This document shows positions 26,119 through 35,022 of a stretch of 64,000 bases of DNA, piece by piece. Within the stretch, counting starts at the first letter, position 1. Each line of letters opens with the position of its first letter. Made by a program: the position numbers and the translations under genes. The DNA lies in the NCBI RefSeq assembly GCF_016862115.1, contig NZ_BOMI01000077.1:50557-114556 (forward strand), given 5' to 3'. The notes under the pieces were generated by a model. The model was not told the DNA's origin. It searched no databases and saw nothing but the letters and a program-made list of their open reading frames with translations. The stretch comes from Paractinoplanes deccanensis. Its GTDB lineage: Bacteria > Actinomycetota > Actinomycetes > Mycobacteriales > Micromonosporaceae.

Positions 26119-27264
26119 CTACAGGCCGGCCTTCGTCACCCGGGACGATTCGTACGTCGTGGAGGCCTGGGGAAGGCCAGGTACGGTGGATACGCGCTTG
26201 ACCAGCATGCCGGTCTTGGCGTCGATGGTCAGCACCTCGCTGCCCTCGCCGCCGAACACCTCAGGGCCGGCGGTGATCGTCAGCGTGGCCTTGCCGTTGG
26301 TGGTCGACTTCGTGACGTCGACCGCGGAGATGGTGGACAGCAGGCGCAGCACCCCGGCGCGGACCTGCGTGTTGCCGTCGCCGGCCGACAGCGCTTCAGT
26401 GCTGTAGGTCCACAGGGCGTTGTCGAAGTGCCGCTGGACGGCCTGCGGGCTGTACGGCTTCGGCGCAACGTTGCCGCCCTTCTGCTTGATGATCACCTGG
26501 GCGGCCGCCTGCTGCTTGTCCCACTCCGCCTTCTGCGCCGCGGGGTCGAGGCCGACCAGCGGGTCCTTGGCCGCTTTGAGCATCTGGGTCCGGCCGTCGG
26601 CCGGGCTGCTGTCCGCCGCGGCGACAGCGGCCTTGAGGAGCGGGGCGTAGCCGCCGGCCTCCATCTGATCCTGGTTGCGGGCGATCGCACGCTTGATGTC
26701 GTTCACGCTGTTGCCGGTGTAGATCGCGTGATCGTCGGTGTACAGGGTGTAGACGACCTGCATGGTCTTCTTGCCGTCGACCTGAGTGGCCTTCACCAGC
26801 CACGCGTTGCCCGCCGACGGGGTGACGGTCTTGATGGACCCGGCCAGGGTCATCAGCGGCGCGCGGTCGGCGGAGCCGTCGACGGCGACCGTCTCCGTGG
26901 CCGCGGCCGATGAATCGTTGCCGGCCACCGTGCCGCCGGTCGCCGACGAGTTGAGCACCACGGCGACGACCGCCGCGGCGGCGGCAACCCCTACCCCGGC
27001 GCCGATGCCGAGCCGGCCCGCGACGCCCATCCCGCGGCGGCGCCGCGTCGCCGGGCTGGACTCGTGATTCCGTGTGGTGGTCGTCGTTTCCATGGCCGAA
27101 GTCGTCTCCATAGTCGTGTCCTCTCCTGACATCTCGCCCAGGAACCGCACGGTTCCCTGGTCGGCCATCGCCGCCCGCAGCACCGCCCGCGCCCGCTGAT
27201 ACGCCTCCGGGCGTAGTGGTTCTGCGCTGCCCAACTCACCGACCAGATCGAGCTCGTCGGTCAT
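26119..27264 (-). CDS. CU044_5270-like membrane-anchored partner of the sigma factor
   Basis: The 381-residue product starts at ATG 27264, overlapping the sigma stop (ATGA). Residues 1-90 are cytosolic (MTDELDLVGELGSAEPLRPEAYQRARAVL). One membrane span (GIGAGVGVAAAAAVVAVVL) follows an Arg-rich stop. The rest is an extracytoplasmic domain with SGEVLTIDAKTGM-like and YTDDHAIYTGNSVNDIKRAI segments. This organisation and coupling match the CU044_5270 family that accompanies ECF sigma factors in actinomycetes. The presumed role is as anti-sigma or signal receptor; no classic zinc-finger is present. Confidence 0.8.
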   Translation of the reverse strand: MTDELDLVGELGSAEPLRPEAYQRARAVLRAAMADQGTVRFLGEMSGEDTTMETTSAMETTTTTRNHESSPATRRRRGMGVAGRLGIGAGVGVAAAAAVVAVVLNSSATGGTVAGNDSSAAATETVAVDGSADRAPLMTLAGSIKTVTPSAGNAWLVKATQVDGKKTMQVVYTLYTDDHAIYTGNSVNDIKRAIARNQDQMEAGGYAPLLKAAVAAADSSPADGRTQMLKAAKDPLVGLDPAAQKAEWDKQQAAAQVIIKQKGGNVAPKPYSPQAVQRHFDNALWTYSTEALSAGDGNTQVRAGVLRLLSTISAVDVTKSTTNGKATLTITAGPEVFGGEGSEVLTIDAKTGMLVKRVSTVPGLPQASTTYESSRVTKAGL

Positions 27265-27833
27265 CGGTGTTTCTCCTTCGCGCTGTTGCGATCCTTCAGA
27301 AGCACGGACACCCCCGGCGCATCGCGCACGGCCGCCCTGGCTTGGCTCAGCAGCCGCCGCGCGGTGCCGGCCGGAATGCCGAGCGCCCGCGCGGCGTCGG
27401 CTGCGGTGAGGTCCTCCCAGGCGACGAGCCTCAGGACCTCCCGCTCTTCGGGTTTGAGCCGCATCAGGGCCGACTGGAGTACCGCCCGGGCGTCCACCCC
27501 GAGGTCGACCGCCGACCACGGATCCCATCCGGCGGCCAGGTCCGTGACGTCCGCGACCAGGTCCTCGGGCGGCCGGGACCGCCAGTAGCGACGCAGGCGA
27601 TTCAGCGCCACCCCGTACAGCCACGGCCGTGCATCGTCGTACGACTGGTCGTACGATCGCCGCGACTCGAACGCCGCGACCCACACCTCGCCCAGCAGGT
27701 CCTCAGCCGCGTCGCGCCCCACCCGGCGAGCGAGGTACGAACCGACGGCGGCCTCGTGACGCCCGACCACCTCGACGAAGGCGTCGACATCGCCATCCAG
27801 CGACCGGCCTATCAAATCCGCATCCGAAGCCAT
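27261..27833 (-). CDS. ECF-type RNA polymerase sigma factor
   Basis: The 190-residue product starts at ATG 27833 (MASDADLIGRSLDGDVDAF) behind GAGGGAT; the longer start is less likely. Region 2 is AFVEVVGRHEAAVGSYLARRVGRDAAEDLLGEVWVAAFESRRSYD. Region 4 is LMRLKPEEREVLRLVAWEDLTAADAARALGIPAGTARRLLSQARAAVR. It is translationally coupled to the membrane partner downstream. A second sigma/membrane-protein pair diverges from it across 140 bp. Confidence 0.92.
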   Translation of the reverse strand: MASDADLIGRSLDGDVDAFVEVVGRHEAAVGSYLARRVGRDAAEDLLGEVWVAAFESRRSYDQSYDDARPWLYGVALNRLRRYWRSRPPEDLVADVTDLAAGWDPWSAVDLGVDARAVLQSALMRLKPEEREVLRLVAWEDLTAADAARALGIPAGTARRLLSQARAAVRDAPGVSVLLKDRNSAKEKHR

Positions 27834-27917
27834 ATCCCTCCTCGGCAAACTCCGGGCTTCCAACCTGACATTGCCGATCAGCCCGGGAAGTGTTCAGGCT
27901 GCGCGGCGCCGAGGTCC

Positions 27918-27942
27918 GGAAACGAGCGATGGTGGGGCCGTC
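27918..27942 (+). promoter_or_regulatory. Candidate ECF promoter of the divergent sigma gene
   Basis: GGAAAC (27918-27923), a 15-nt spacer and CGTC (27939-27942) form a typical ECF -35/-10 pair. It lies 31 bp upstream of the GTG start at 27974 and points that way, so one of the two sigma factors here probably reads it. Confidence 0.5.
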
Positions 27943-27973
27943 ATGCAACCTTCAGCTGCGCCGAGGGGTCAGG

Positions 27974-28552
27974 GTGGGTGTGAAACAGGACAGCAGCTCG
28001 GACGGGTCCGAGCGCGACGAGCAGTTCCACGCGTTCGTGGCCGACCGGCGTAAGTGGCTGCTGCAGACCGCACGGCTGCTGACGACCGGGGACTCGCACC
28101 TGGCAGAAGATCTCGTGCAAACGGCACTGACCAAGCTCTACGTCTCCTGGTCGGCGTACCGCAGGGCGGACAACCCGGACGCATACCTGCGCCGGGTGCT
28201 GGTCAACGTCTTCCTCAGGGAACGCCGTCGATCATGGTGGCGATTCGAGCGGCCGTCTGATCGCCTGCCGGACCGCGCCGAGGCGCAGTCCGCACCGGCC
28301 GGCCCCGATCCGGAGCTGTCCCGCGCATTAGGCGAATTGCCGCCGAGGATGCGCGCCGTGGTCGTCCTGCGCTTCTTCCACGAGCTGGACGTCGCTGAGA
28401 CAGCGGCGGCAATGGGCTGCTCGACCGGAACGGTCAAGAGCCAGACAGCCCGGGCTCTGGACAAGCTACGGGCCGCGCTGGACCCGCCTGAAGCATCGCA
28501 TCACACGCCCGCCCCGAACGCCCCCCTCAAGGAACAGGAGCTCACCCGATGA
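27974..28552 (+). CDS. SigE-family ECF sigma factor
   Basis: The 192-residue product is started at GTG 27974 behind GAGGGGTCA (GTG 27980 is possible). Longer frames begin upstream of the candidate ECF promoter. Region 2 is EQFHAFVADRRKWLLQTARLLTTGDSHLAEDLVQTALTKLYVSW. Region 4 is LGELPPRMRAVVVLRFFHELDVAETAAAMGCSTGTVKSQTARALDKLR. This is the SigE-family pattern common in Streptomyces and Actinoplanes relatives. Its stop overlaps the ATG of the membrane partner by 4 bp. Confidence 0.92.
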   Translation: MGVKQDSSSDGSERDEQFHAFVADRRKWLLQTARLLTTGDSHLAEDLVQTALTKLYVSWSAYRRADNPDAYLRRVLVNVFLRERRRSWWRFERPSDRLPDRAEAQSAPAGPDPELSRALGELPPRMRAVVVLRFFHELDVAETAAAMGCSTGTVKSQTARALDKLRAALDPPEASHHTPAPNAPLKEQELTR

Positions 28553-29304
28553 TGGATCTTCACCACCGCCTGCACCACCTGGCCGGCCCCGCCGGCGAGA
28601 CACCGGCCGACGTCATCCAGGACGACCTCGCTCGCGGTCGCCGAGCCGTCCGGCGCAACCGCGCCTTCCGGGTAGCCGCCGGGTCGGCGTTCAGTCTCGC
28701 GGTCGCCGCGGCCGCGCTGTCGCTGGGGCCCGGGCTGGTCGGCGGCCCCAGCGGAGACTCGCCCACCGCGGCGCAGAGCGCGAACAGCGCGACCACCGGT
28801 ATCAAGCTCGTCAGCTACACCGGGAAGCAGCCCCGCCTGTTCACCATCGACACGGTGCCGCAGGGGTTCTTCATCCAGGGCCAGAACGAATATGAGCTGG
28901 TCCTCGCGCCGGAGGAGGCCAAGACTCCCGACCCGGCCAAGCCGCACCTGTCCGATCCCCAGGTCTACACCGACAAGATCGCGGTCTATCTGCAGAACAA
29001 GGACTTCACGGTCGAGCCCACCGGCGACGAGCAATTCACGATCGGCGGCAAACCGGCCGCGCTGCGTTCCATCCACACCGACGAGGGAACGCCGAACGAG
29101 GGAACCACCGTGGAGGCCACCCAGATCTTCGTGGTTCAGTCGCCCCGGGTCTACCTCACCGTCCAGTTCGCGGCGAGCACCGGCCTGACCAAAGACCAGA
29201 TGATCAAGGTTGCGGGCGGCATCAACCTCACCGCCGATGCGGTCGCCGAGGCCGAGAAGAAGTACGCCGCACAGACCACGACCATCAAGCCCGGCAAAAA
29301 CTGA
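28549..29304 (+). CDS. Single-span membrane partner of the SigE-family sigma factor
   Basis: The 251-residue product starts at ATG 28549 in the sigma stop. The N-terminus (residues 1-42) is cytosolic and basic (DDLARGRRAVRRNRAFR). One span follows (VAAGSAFSLAVAAAALSLGPGLVGG). The C-terminal 180 residues are outside (VSYTGKQPRLFTIDTVPQGFFIQGQ, VYTDKIAVYLQNKDF, GGKPAALRSIH). Such proteins follow SigE-family sigma genes and are presumed regulators or sensors. No known catalytic motif is seen. Confidence 0.82.
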   Translation: MMDLHHRLHHLAGPAGETPADVIQDDLARGRRAVRRNRAFRVAAGSAFSLAVAAAALSLGPGLVGGPSGDSPTAAQSANSATTGIKLVSYTGKQPRLFTIDTVPQGFFIQGQNEYELVLAPEEAKTPDPAKPHLSDPQVYTDKIAVYLQNKDFTVEPTGDEQFTIGGKPAALRSIHTDEGTPNEGTTVEATQIFVVQSPRVYLTVQFAASTGLTKDQMIKVAGGINLTADAVAEAEKKYAAQTTTIKPGKN

Positions 29305-29401
29305 CGTCACCGCACCAATACCGGCCGCGTCGGCGCGTACTGTCACCTGCGGAGACGTTGCGAGGAGCGGCCGGGCCGAGGGATCATGCTTCGTGATCAC
29401 G

Positions 29402-30863
29402 ATGCGTGTCCGGGTGTTCGGCGGGCTGCGGTTGTGGCGGGACGGGGTCGAGGTCGCGCTGGGCCCGGCCCGGCAGCGGGCCGTGCTTGCCGTTCTGCTG
29501 GCGGCGCGCGGAACGGTGGTGCGCACCTCCGAGCTTGTCGACGCCATCTGGAGTGATCGTCCGCCGGACAGCGCGGTGAACCAGGTCCGGCGTCTGATCG
29601 GGCAGGTTCGCCGGCTTTTTGAGCCGGACCTGCCGAACCGCGAGGACGGTGCGTGGGTCAAGCCGGTAGGCGACGGATACCGGCTGAGCCTGGACGCGCG
29701 AGTCTCCGACCTGGCGGCGTTCTTCACTTTGGTGGACGACGCACGCGCCGTAGGCCGCGCGGAGGCGGCCCAGAAGTACGAGCAGGCGCTGCGGCTGGCC
29801 CGTGACCAGCCCTTCGCCGAGCTGCCGCCGGCCTTGACCGGCCTGCCCGCGTTCCGGGCGATCGAGACGGCCCGCGTCCAGGCGGCCGTGGAGGCCGCCG
29901 ACGCCGCCCTCGGCGAACCGCGGGCGCATCACCTGCTGCCGCTGCTGCAGCACTACGCCGCGGCGGCGCCCCTGCACGAGCCACTGCAGGCCAGGGTGGT
30001 CCGGTTGCTCACGGCCGCCGGGCGGCGGGCCGAAGCGCTGGCCCACTTCGAGGAGGTGCGGCGGCGGCTCGCCGAGGAGTTGGGCGCCGACCCGGGTGCC
30101 GAGTTGCGGGCGGCCCACCTCGACGCGGTGACCGATCCAGCAACGCCGGACGCAAACCGGCCCGCCCAGCTGCCGCTGCGCGTGGCGGCCTTCAGCCCCC
30201 GCCCGCAGCTGGCCGACGGGATGGCCGCCGGCCGCGGATCAGGCTTGATTGTCTTGAGCGGTATGGGAGGTTCCGGTAAGACGGCTCTCGCCGTGGACTG
30301 GGCTCATCGGATCGCCGGCGACTACCCGGACGGTCAGCTCTATCTCGACCTGCGAGGTTTCGAACCGGGCGGCCGGCAGTTGCGGCCCGTCGAGGCGCTC
30401 GCGACGATGCTGCTGTCGCTGGGAGCCACCCCGAACGGCAGCGCCGATCTGAACGCGCTCGGCGCCCAGTTCCGGTCGGTGATGGCGAAGCAGCGCATGC
30501 TCGTCCTGCTGGACAACGCCCGCGACTCGGCCCAGGTGCGCCCGCTGCTTCCTGCCGCGCCGGGCTGCCTGGTCGTCATCACCAGCCGTAACCGGGTGCC
30601 GAGCCTGGTCGCCCGGGAAGGTGCCTGGCCGGTGCACGTCGACCGGCTCAGCTTCCGGGCGTCGAAGGATCTGCTCGCGCTGCGGCTCGGCGCGGCCCGC
30701 CTGGCCGGCGAACCGGCGGCCGCCGACCGGCTCGTCCGGCTCTGTGCCGGTCTCCCTCTCGCGCTGTCCATCGCGGCGGCCCGCGCCGCGGTCAGCCCGC
30801 AGATGAGCCTGAACGACGTGGCGGCCGAGCTGACCCGACAGCGCTGCCTGTCGCTCCGGCGAT
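29402..30863 (+). pseudogene. AfsR/SARP-family regulator, truncated in its ATPase domain
   Basis: ATG 29402 (GTG 29393 possible) opens MRVRVFGGLRLWRDGVEVAL, the SARP winged-helix domain (about residues 1-95). The bacterial transcriptional activation domain follows (100-245, ending EELGADPGAELRAAHL). An NB-ARC ATPase has P-loop SGMGGSGKTAL and RMLVLLDNARDSAQVRPLLP. Homology ends after SLNDVAAELTRQR near 30850. The open frame continues to 31369, but that part is the wrong frame of an integrase relic. Normal relatives extend to 600-1000 residues with TPR repeats. The protein is therefore cut in mid-ATPase, though the DNA-binding part could still be made as a fusion. Confidence 0.8.
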
Positions 30864-31663
30864 GGGTGGACCGTGCAGCGGCGGCTGCGGCATTGGCTCG
30901 AGACCCGTACTGGAGTCCGGCCGACGACTCGGCTGGCCGACACCCGCGACGTCGAGCCCGTCCTTATCCCGTCTCCGCCTCCGGGCCGCCGCGCCCACCC
31001 CGGGCGACGGGCCATTGCTGCGCGCGGTGTTCGCCGAGATCGCGCAAACCGCAACGCCAAAGGACTCCCGCAATCGACGTCGGCGTTCAACCACCTGTGC
31101 ACCACGCTGCGGGCCGCGTTGAACCTGGCCGTGCGGGAGGTGTTGATCGGGCCGAACGCTGCCCGGCACATCGAGATTCACGGGTACCGGCGCCCGCACG
31201 CCCAGGTCTGGACCGACGGGCGCGTCGAAGCCTGGCAGCGAACCGGCGAGCACCCGGCGGTGGCGGTGTGGACCGCGAAACAGCTCGCCACCTTCCTGGA
31301 AGCCAACGTCGAGGACTCGCTGTTCGCGTGCTGGTGGCCCGCTGCCCTGCGCGGGCTGCGCCCCGGTGAGCTCTGCGGCCTGCGGTGGGCCGCGGTCGAC
31401 CTCGACCGCGGGCTGTTGGTCGTCGAACGGCCAGCGCACCACGGCCGGCTACACCGTGGTCGAAGGCGACCCGAAGACCGCCGCCGGCCGAGCCGCAGGT
31501 CACGGGTCCGCAAACAGGCGCATCGTCACGGAAGGTGATGACACCCATGTGCCACCACCGTCCACACTGGCCGGACAGCAAGAAGGGCCTGAACCGCGTT
31601 TCCGCAGTCCAGGCCCCACTCGATCAAGTGCGCCCGAAGGGACTCGAACCCCTAACCTTCTGA
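30864..31663 (+). pseudogene. Tyrosine recombinase (integrase) relic
   Basis: The product is strongly similar to the intact integrase at 49121-50704, beginning at its residue 83 (GWTVQRRLRHWLETRTG vs GWTVERWLRHWVASRTS). It continues through TLRAALNLAVREVLIGPNAARHIEIHGY, VWTDGRVEAWQ and LRGLRPGELCGLRW. After TTAGYTVVEGDPKTAAGR the catalytic His-Arg-His-Tyr half is missing. The frame changes near 30960-31090 and again near 31430. The C-terminal PKGLEPLTF, encoded by the tRNA-derived repeat, is retained, stop at 31661-31663. The 5' 82 codons are gone, replaced by the AfsR-type gene. It is inactive, and marks an earlier element at the same tRNA-Arg site. Confidence 0.85.
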
Positions 31664-31675
31664 TCCGTAGTCAGA
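31629..31675. repeat. attL-like 47-bp copy of the tRNA-Arg 3' end
   Basis: These 47 bp are identical to 50670-50716 inside the tRNA-Arg gene, from the discriminator base through the T arm to the anticodon stem; identity stops at 31676. A partial tRNA copy beside an integrase remnant is the normal footprint of site-specific integration. Confidence 0.88.
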
Positions 31676-32111
31676 CGACTAGTAGTCTCCAGTACACTGC
31701 GTGACTGGGCGGATCGAAGTCGCGCCGAGAGTCGTTTACGCAGTTCAGAGGACTTTTGTGTTTCCGCAGGTCAGGGCGGAGTGCTCGCCGGACGTGTCAG
31801 CTGCGCCTTTGGCCTTGGGCCGGGCGTGCTGGTTTAGCCGCGCCTGTGCTGAAACGGTCGCCGACATCCGATCACCCACCGATCACCACGCCAGACGATC
31901 ACGTTGCGTATGGATGGTCGTATCAGGGCCGGTCACAACGAGGTGCCGGAGCCGATGTGACCGACAGCTACCGTCGTAACGGCCGCTGGAACGACGTGCT
32001 TTCACCGGCGGATCACCCTCATCTGCCGTCCGCTGGGCAGGACGCACCTTTCGCTACTCGGCCGGGGTTACGGCTGGCTGGCATCGTTAGATTCGTCGCT
32101 GGTCGGCGGGT
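31676..32111. other. Left end of the island, no supported gene
   Basis: Several open frames cross these 436 bp, including one of 119 codons at 31756-32115, but none has a ribosome site, domain or high-GC codon pattern. I see no clear repeat or terminator. Confidence 0.5.
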
Positions 32112-32843
32112 TTAAGCTTCTCCAGAAGGTTTTCCAACGTCCGGTGTGTTCGCCTCCATCAAATATTTGACGTCGAGACGCCGGATGTCGCGGCCTGCGA
32201 TGACGACCATGTCGACCGGCAGGCTGTGTTGCTTGCCGTCTGTGGTCTGGTAGCGCAGGGGCTCTTTGAGGACCAGTTCACGCTTGTCGTAATCGAGGCC
32301 GCCGGCGGTCCAGGAGACGAGGGTGCCCTGGATGTAGGTTCCGTCGTCCTTCAAGACTCCGACGTCGACTTTGGCCGTGTCCTTGGGTCGGCGGTCGTCA
32401 AAGACTCGCCACCATCCGCTGATCTCGGCGATGTCGGAGTTGCTGGCTCCGGTTAGCCACGTGAAGGGTTTGTGGGTGCTCAGCCAGTGGAGTCCTCGGA
32501 TGATCCGAGGGTCGGCCATGACCCACGCGAGCAGTGTGGCGGCGGCGAGGACGCCGAACGACCACCACGCCACCTGGACATGGTGGCCGCGAGCGAACGG
32601 TCCCGGCGCCTGGATCAGGCGTCTCACGTCAAGGGTGTGTTCCGGGGCGATCGTGCGAAGCAACGTCGCCAGCAGGCCGATGACGGCCAAGCTGGCGACG
32701 CTGGCGAAGACCACCTGCAGCGCTTCCCGGAAAGCCGTGCGCGGACTGGTCGGCACGACCTTCTCTCGCCGCAAGACGTAGGCCAGGCCTGGGGCGATCA
32801 AGAGGAGCAGCAGTGCCACGCCGACTGGCGTGGAAGGAATCAC
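32112..32843 (-). CDS. DUF6338-like membrane protein
   Basis: The 243-residue product starts at GTG 32843 (VIPSTPVGVALLLLLIAPGLAYVL) behind AGAAGG; the longer frame upstream is unconserved. There are three membrane spans in the first 135 residues. A soluble domain follows (GWWRVFDDRRPKDTAKVDVGVLKDDGTYIQGTLVSWTAGGLDYDKRELVLKEPLRYQ), ending in a DMVVIAGRDIRRLDVKYL segment. The pattern (membrane anchor plus small beta domain) fits DUF6338 proteins of unknown function. It is divergent from the unknown gene at 33100, and the base composition is less GC-extreme than flanking chromosomal genes. Confidence 0.72.
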   Translation of the reverse strand: MIPSTPVGVALLLLLIAPGLAYVLRREKVVPTSPRTAFREALQVVFASVASLAVIGLLATLLRTIAPEHTLDVRRLIQAPGPFARGHHVQVAWWSFGVLAAATLLAWVMADPRIIRGLHWLSTHKPFTWLTGASNSDIAEISGWWRVFDDRRPKDTAKVDVGVLKDDGTYIQGTLVSWTAGGLDYDKRELVLKEPLRYQTTDGKQHSLPVDMVVIAGRDIRRLDVKYLMEANTPDVGKPSGEA

Positions 32844-33099
32844 CGTTAGGCCTTCTGCTGCGTGGCGCCGGAGGGCGGCGGCGGTGGCGGAGGTGGGGTG
32901 CTCGTCGTCAGGACCGGCATGGCCGCGCCGCCGGGATCGAGCTTCTGACTGCGCTCGGACTCGTGGATACGCTGCGCTGAAGTGCGCCCACGGTTCTCGT
33001 TGTTCTGAGGCACCAAGGCTCCCTAGTCGTGCTGGCCCGCGGAACGGGCTCGGCTCAGGACACGATTGTGCAGGCAGGGTCTGACAATTTTGTCCGCCA

Positions 33100-33891
33100 G
33101 TGCTGACGCTGTTCGAAGGCGACGACTGGGACAAGGAAGCACGCTGTCACGCCTGGCTCGAGGGCGAGATCAATCGCATCGTCCCGCTCTCCACGCACTC
33201 GCTCACGTTCGACGTTCACAGCTGGGCGAGTACCCCGAACGTAAGACACCTCGGGCGCTGGTTGAACGCTGCCTTGGAGCAACTCCAGCAGGACCCCGAC
33301 GCTCTACAGCGCGACGAGACCGGCACACCTGAGAAGCACTACGTCGGCAGAGGAGCGGAGATCACCTTTCAATTCCACCCTCTGCCACGCCACTTCCAGC
33401 CCACGGGCCAGGAGCCGTCGGTCATCGGCGGTCCGGCCATGGGCGGCATGGTCGATTCAGCCGTCAGGCTGCGAAGCCGCCTCGACGCAAAGGCCGGCAA
33501 GTACGACCTCGACGGCAGACCCTTCGCCCTTGTCATCGGCGTCCGTGATTCGTGGTGCACCATCGACGAGGTTCATGAAGCGTTGGTGGGCAGCTCCGCT
33601 GTGGTCATCGCCAACGGTCAGGGCGTCCGGCTCGGAGACGGCTTCTACGGCATCGGACGAAACAATCCCGCCGGCAAGCGTAAGCAGGTGTCATCGGTGT
33701 TCTCGATCCACGAATGGTTCCCCGGCGGGCCCTACCTGCCGCGGACCACCCGCTTCGACAACCCGTTCGCGACCCACCCTTTCCCAAACGGCGCCCTACC
33801 GTTCCAGGGCCACTGGGGAGTCAAAGAACGCGGCGAGAAGCAGGTCTTGGCTGACTGGCTGAACCAGCCGACCGCGATGATCGCCGCCTGA
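33100..33891 (+). CDS. Unknown protein, 263 residues, in island cassette
   Basis: Opens at GTG 33100 (VLTLFEGDDWDKEARCHAWLEGE); no ribosome site is obvious and no longer in-frame start exists. There are no membrane spans. The N-terminal half is helical. The centre has RLRSRLDAKAGKYDLDGRPFALVIGVRDSWCTIDEVHEAL, in which a lysine-rich helix precedes a hydrophobic strand. This layout recurs in several uncharacterised proteins encoded with defence or DUF4238 genes, and has been likened to nuclease folds, but I cannot see a complete PD-(D/E)xK set. The C-terminus ends VFSIHEWFPGGPYLPRTTRFDNPF. It is followed 13 bp later by the broken DUF4238 gene. Function unknown. Confidence 0.65.
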   Translation: MLTLFEGDDWDKEARCHAWLEGEINRIVPLSTHSLTFDVHSWASTPNVRHLGRWLNAALEQLQQDPDALQRDETGTPEKHYVGRGAEITFQFHPLPRHFQPTGQEPSVIGGPAMGGMVDSAVRLRSRLDAKAGKYDLDGRPFALVIGVRDSWCTIDEVHEALVGSSAVVIANGQGVRLGDGFYGIGRNNPAGKRKQVSSVFSIHEWFPGGPYLPRTTRFDNPFATHPFPNGALPFQGHWGVKERGEKQVLADWLNQPTAMIAA

Positions 33892-33904
33892 ACGGACTGC
33901 TGAT

Positions 33905-34958
33905 GTGAAGACCAACGCGACGAACACGCGCGACCACCACGTGCCACGTATGTACCTACGCCGCTTCGCCCAGCACCGTCCCGGCGGCGCGCGACTGATC
34001 GCCATGACTCCCGACCTACGATCCCGATTCCCGGCATCGATCAATGACGTAGCCGTTGAACGAGGCTTCTACTGGGGCAGCGACATCGACGGCGTGCCGC
34101 ACCACGACATGGAGAAATTCTTCACCGTGCTCGAGGCCGACGCGGCCCCAGCACTCAGGAAGGTCCTGGACACCGGCAAGCTTCCTTCGGAAGATGCGCT
34201 TCCCCCTGGCCACCACGCATCGCTACCCGGCAGGCCCTCTCGTGGTGGATCGCGGCGCAGTTGCTGCGTACGCTTCGGCAGCGGGAACGCCTTGAAATGG
34301 CTCACCACGGCGAAGGCCGTGCACCGCAGCCGAAAGAGCGCTTTGGGCTGCCCAGCCAATTCGAGAGCTCAAACAGGCACATCAAGTACATCGCAGAGAT
34401 GATCGAGCGCCTCGCCGCCGCCATTTTCTATCGGCCGTGGGGCATCGGGTTCAGCGACTACTGCCTCCTGACCGGCGATGTACCGGTATCGTGCTCAACG
34501 GCCAAGACCACTCCGATCAGCACCGCGCCGTGCAGTACTGGGACATCTACATGCCCGTGGACCCACACCGTTGCCTCTACCTTCCCGGGCTTGGATCGGC
34601 CGACGATAGGCAGATCCGCATCGATCATCGGTTCAAGCTTCACCCCGGCCACGCACTCGGCCTCAACTCCATGGTGATTGATACCGCGGTCCGGCACGTG
34701 TTCTTTCACCCCGAACACGACCCGTCATCCAAGGCCGAACCTGCTGTCCGCAACGGCGGCGAGCTGCCCCAATCCTTGATGTTCTACGAGGTGCTGGCCG
34801 ACGGACACGGGGTAGAACGTCGCTGGCTCGACACTCATCCAGAGCGGCCGGCATTGGGCCGAACCTCCCAGCGTGATGACGACGTCGAAGTGGTCCTCGC
34901 TACCCTGACCGGCGAGCTCGATCGGCGCCAGCGGCTATTCGAATCGTCCAACGATTGA
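33905..34958 (+). pseudogene. DUF4238 protein gene with two frameshifts
   Basis: The start (GTG 33905) reads MKTNATNTRDHHVPRMYLRRFAQHR; HHVPxxYLRRFA is the DUF4238 hallmark. The frame changes near 34205 (from SEDALP to PRIATRQALSWWIAAQLLRTLRQRERL) and again near 34490 (from LLTGDVPV to VLNGQDHSDQHRAVQYWDIYMPVDPHRCLYLPG), ending at 34958. Corrected, it would be about 350 residues, the usual family length. The preserved codon pattern in all three segments suggests recent lesions or sequencing error. DUF4238 function is not established; members often occur in accessory regions. Confidence 0.8.
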
Positions 34959-35022
34959 TCCCGGCATATCGAGGATGGCTTACTCGGCGGTCGTGGGTCT
35001 ACCAGGGCGATCGACGCCAGGT

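Noticed and set aside
31756..32115. A 119-codon open frame in the left end of the island.
   Set aside because: No ribosome site, no domain, unusual codon pattern; left as a gene-free stretch.
32112..34958. A toxin-antitoxin pair or known named defence system.
   Set aside because: Gene sizes, the divergent arrangement of the first two genes and the lack of recognisable toxin, nuclease or helicase motifs do not fit any system I can name; kept only as an unknown cassette.
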